From positions 83,463 to 147,462 of the forward strand of contig DERN01000010.1 in the NCBI GenBank assembly GCA_002360925.1: a stretch of 64,000 bases of DNA. Direction: 5' to 3'. The position numbers and the translations under genes are program-made. The DNA comes from Flavobacteriaceae bacterium UBA3339 (GTDB lineage Bacteria; Bacteroidota; Bacteroidia; Flavobacteriales; Flavobacteriaceae). Under the pieces are notes generated by a model, which did no database searches, had not been told where the DNA came from, and saw only the letters and a list, made by a program, of their open reading frames with translations. This document shows, piece by piece, positions 62,447-64,000 of the stretch. How positions within the stretch are numbered: position 1 is the first letter of the stretch; every line of letters starts with the position of its first letter.

Positions 62447-62478
62447 AAAATCCTGTTCCTACGTGGACAGGATTTTTT
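62447..62478 (+). terminator. Terminator of the traE-traQ operon
   Basis: AAAATCCTGT and ACAGGATTTTTT flank a 10-base loop directly after the traQ stop. Confidence 0.9.
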
Positions 62479-62547
62479 GCTTTTATAAAGCTCTTACTCC
62501 CATGTTTTTCCGTAAATTTAAACAGTGGAAACAAACAGCTTTTCGTT

Positions 62548-62820
62548 ATGACTTCATCATTGGTAATAGGTATCATATTTTTGGTTTTGGGATTGGGTCT
62601 GCGGTATTGGATAAACCGCAGGAGGTTTTACAGGCGTAGCCCGACCGGAGCGGAGGGATTTTCAAGTTATGAAAAGTTGGTTGCCACCAAGTTTATCGAA
62701 CGTGTGGGTAAATGGATAGCCTATGCTTTGATTATTTTTGGAGCATTGTCGTTATGGATATATTCAAGAGAGAAAAAAGAAACAACACCGCCAATGACTG
62801 AAATACAAAAACCACAATAG
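62548..62820 (+). CDS. Small two-helix membrane protein
   Basis: This 90-residue protein has a helix at residues 4-20 (LVIGIIFLVLGLGLRYWI) and another at 53-71 (IAYALIIFGALSLWIY), with a basic loop (RRRFYRRS). Similar small proteins follow traQ in Bacteroidota elements and are sometimes mis-named as molybdenum transporter permeases; no such function is supported here. Confidence 0.65.
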   Translation: MTSSLVIGIIFLVLGLGLRYWINRRRFYRRSPTGAEGFSSYEKLVATKFIERVGKWIAYALIIFGALSLWIYSREKKETTPPMTEIQKPQ

Positions 62821-62842
62821 GCAACGATATAGTTTTTTTGGG

Positions 62843-62879
62843 AACGGTACAGGTCTTTACGGTCTGTACCGTTTTTTTA
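62843..62879 (+). terminator. Terminator after the small membrane protein
   Basis: AACGGTACAG and CTGTACCGTT flank an 11-base loop, followed by seven T residues. Confidence 0.9.
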
Positions 62880-62927
62880 TGCCAAAAATCAGCCGTGTTA
62901 AATACAAAACCAAGTGATAAGAGAATA

Positions 62928-62958
62928 TTGTGTAAGAAAATCTACATTGCTATCTTTG
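62928..62958 (+). promoter_or_regulatory. Promoter of the structured leader and receiver gene
   Basis: TTG (62928-62930), a 20-base spacer and a perfect -7 box TATCTTTG (62951-62958). It is one of the best promoter matches in the window and would start RNA near 62965, about 205 bases before the receiver gene. Confidence 0.65.
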
Positions 62959-62978
62959 CTAATAGAAAATATAAAATG

Positions 62979-63115
62979 CTTAAAGTGTTTTTGCTTTAAG
63001 TCTTGGTACTGAAAACTGGTAATTTTTATATCTCCGAGACAATAAGTAAGAACGCTCACGCCATAGGCGTGGGCGCTCGCTTATTTGGAGATAAGGTATA
63101 CCAGTACCCCAGTAT
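62979..63115 (+). ncRNA. Structured leader RNA or long inverted repeat
   Basis: A small hairpin (CTTAAAG/CTTTAAG, 62979-63000) precedes a long imperfect inverted repeat centred at 63064. Paired blocks are ACTGGTA (63015-63021) with TACCAGT (63099-63105), TCTCC (63031-63035) with GGAGA (63087-63091), AATAAG with CTTATT, and CGCTCACGCC (63053-63062) with GGCGTGGGCG (63066-63075) round an ATA loop. A seven-T run lies at about 63139-63145. It may be a riboregulator, a separate small RNA or a DNA recombination site. Confidence 0.5.
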
Positions 63116-63168
63116 CGAGTAAGTGTAGTTGCCTGCGCTTTTTTTATTGTGGGTCGCTACTTTTAAAA

Positions 63169-63615
63169 ATGGATATTATGGATATTGGAAAAGACAACAG
63201 AAACAATGTCTGTGTAGCGGTTATCGATGACAATGCACAGCTTCGGGATATGCCCGTAAAACAGCTTGAAAATTCGGGTTATACGGTGTTGTTCCAAACA
63301 GGTGACGGTCAGGAAGCCTTGCGAAGGTTAAAAGAGCATGACGGGTGGCCGGATGTCTGTATCATAGAGGAAGACTTTGCCACCGCTAAACTTTTACTCG
63401 AAAAACATCCCGATTTAAAAGTGCTAATTTCAAGTATGGACGATAACGAGGAAAGTGTAACGGATATGCTAAATGCAGGTGTTTCGGGCTATATACTGAA
63501 ATTCGCTGACCCCGAAGAAATATTAACCGCCGTTAAAGCATTGAGCGAAAACAAAAAATATTTCAGTGTTGGGGTTAGCGGTATAGCAATGGAATATTTC
63601 AAAGGTCAATCATAA
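63169..63615 (+). CDS. Stand-alone receiver-domain protein with altered phosphoacceptor
   Basis: This protein of 148 residues (or 145 from ATG 63178) is a single response-regulator receiver domain. VCVAVIDDNAQLRDM supplies the acidic pair, GYTVLFQTGDGQEALRRL helix 2, VLISSMDDNE the Thr/Ser position, and GVSGYILKFADPEEIL the conserved Lys. At the end of strand 3, where PDVVLLD is usual, the sequence is PDVCIIEED, so the phosphoacceptor is probably Glu. There is no output domain, so it may act by protein contact as a constitutively active-like form. Confidence 0.75.
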   Translation: MDIMDIGKDNRNNVCVAVIDDNAQLRDMPVKQLENSGYTVLFQTGDGQEALRRLKEHDGWPDVCIIEEDFATAKLLLEKHPDLKVLISSMDDNEESVTDMLNAGVSGYILKFADPEEILTAVKALSENKKYFSVGVSGIAMEYFKGQS

Positions 63616-63632
63616 ACTTAGGTTTCTTTGCT

Positions 63633-63666
63633 ACTTTCTTTTTCGTCTCAACTCACGAAAGAAAGT
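63633..63666 (+). terminator. Hairpin downstream of the receiver gene
   Basis: ACTTTCTTT(TT)CG pairs with CGAAAGAAAGT across 10 bases, 18 bases past the stop. No T-run follows the stem, so termination is uncertain. Confidence 0.5.
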
Positions 63667-63805
63667 CGGCTATGCGCTATACAACCTATTTGGAAAATGC
63701 AGGTAAGGACTGGCGGTGCGGAAGCATTTAACAAAGGGGTTGTTCCGCTGTTCGCAAAAAGACTGTTCCGACCTGGGGAGGATCTGTCTTTTTGCCCGAC
63801 CATTT

Positions 63806-64000
63806 TTAAAGTAAGGCATTTTTCCATATCATGCCCGTATCATGTTTTAGGGTCACTCGATAAGTTTCTATTATCATGGCTTTGATTTTTGATAGGCGAC
63901 CACCTTTGCAGGCAGTCGCCTGTGGATTATGAATTATAAAATACATGACCGCCATCGCTCCAATAATCACCACAAAACAGGTCCCGAGCATAAGCCTCAT
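63806..64000 (-). CDS. Short membrane-anchored protein, possibly cut by the window edge
   Basis: An open frame of 64 codons on the minus strand runs from the window edge (ATG at 64000) to 63806. One hydrophobic helix (about residues 5-22, TCFVVIIGAMAVMYFII) precedes a basic stretch. The frame may continue upstream beyond the window. No family is recognised; such short frames can also be chance. Confidence 0.35.
   Translation of the reverse strand: MRLMLGTCFVVIIGAMAVMYFIIHNPQATACKGGRLSKIKAMIIETYRVTLKHDTGMIWKNALL

Noticed and set aside
62548..62820. Molybdenum ABC transporter permease
   Set aside because: Only two helices and 90 residues, with no permease motif; the name is a common mis-annotation for this position.
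63628..63885. Open frame of 85 codons on the plus strand after the receiver gene
   Set aside because: It begins inside the hairpin at 63633-63666, has atypical composition and no recognisable domain; probably chance.

Overview
The window reads as a low-GC Flavobacteriia genome (phylum Bacteroidota) carrying an integrated conjugative element. The main evidence is promoters of the Bacteroidota type (TAnnTTTG -7 boxes), few Shine-Dalgarno sequences, a Rho factor with a long polar N-terminal insert, a DUF4293 protein, a TolC-like lipoprotein in an RND operon, and a full CTn-type Tra/Mob module. No tRNA, rRNA, CRISPR array or transposase was seen.

Left part, 1 to about 30.2 kb: chromosomal core. 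In order: the last codons of an upstream gene; three tandem DUF2975 membrane proteins with a small Xre regulator; a transglutaminase-like protein; pncB; a GIY-YIG nuclease between two REP-like palindromic repeats; a DUF2971 protein; two VOC proteins; a truncated haemoglobin; ndk; a HAD phosphatase; an RsmB-type methyltransferase; rho; a DUF4293 protein; a DNA glycosylase; two decayed tandem lipoprotein paralogues (one frameshifted, one with an in-frame amber codon); dnaK; L-serine dehydratase; an SH3 protein; panB; an RluA-type pseudouridine synthase; a zinc metallopeptidase; a membrane protein; a ComM/YifB ATPase; and a three-gene RND efflux operon. Most genes are followed by strong hairpin-plus-T terminators, many shared by convergent pairs.

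Right part, about 30.2 kb to the end: an integrative conjugative element (ICE) of the CTnDOT/Tra(A-Q) type whose far end and integrase lie outside the window. At its left edge is an unrecognised two-gene operon, a PD-(D/E)xK-like nuclease with a HEPN-like protein, then rteC, an excisionase-like HTH gene, a DUF4099/DUF3945 protein, topB and a second rteC-like gene. Three accessory loads split the conserved backbone. A macrolide mph-mef pair, with a candidate leader-peptide attenuator, sits between topB and mobC. A lincosamide (lnu) and aminoglycoside (aadS-like) pair sits between mobC and mobB. A ComEC-like metallo-hydrolase plus four-helix membrane protein sits between traD and traE. The gap between mobA and traA is a cluster of hairpins and is the best oriT candidate. 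traE to traQ form one long operon encoding the mating channel. Past it, a perfect promoter drives a long structured leader ahead of a stand-alone receiver-domain protein whose phosphoacceptor Asp appears to be Glu.

Best candidates for something new: the nuclease/HEPN pair (30.4-33.1 kb), the metallo-hydrolase/membrane-protein pair (50.7-52.4 kb), the mef leader (41.76-41.85 kb), and the structured leader at 62.9-63.2 kb.
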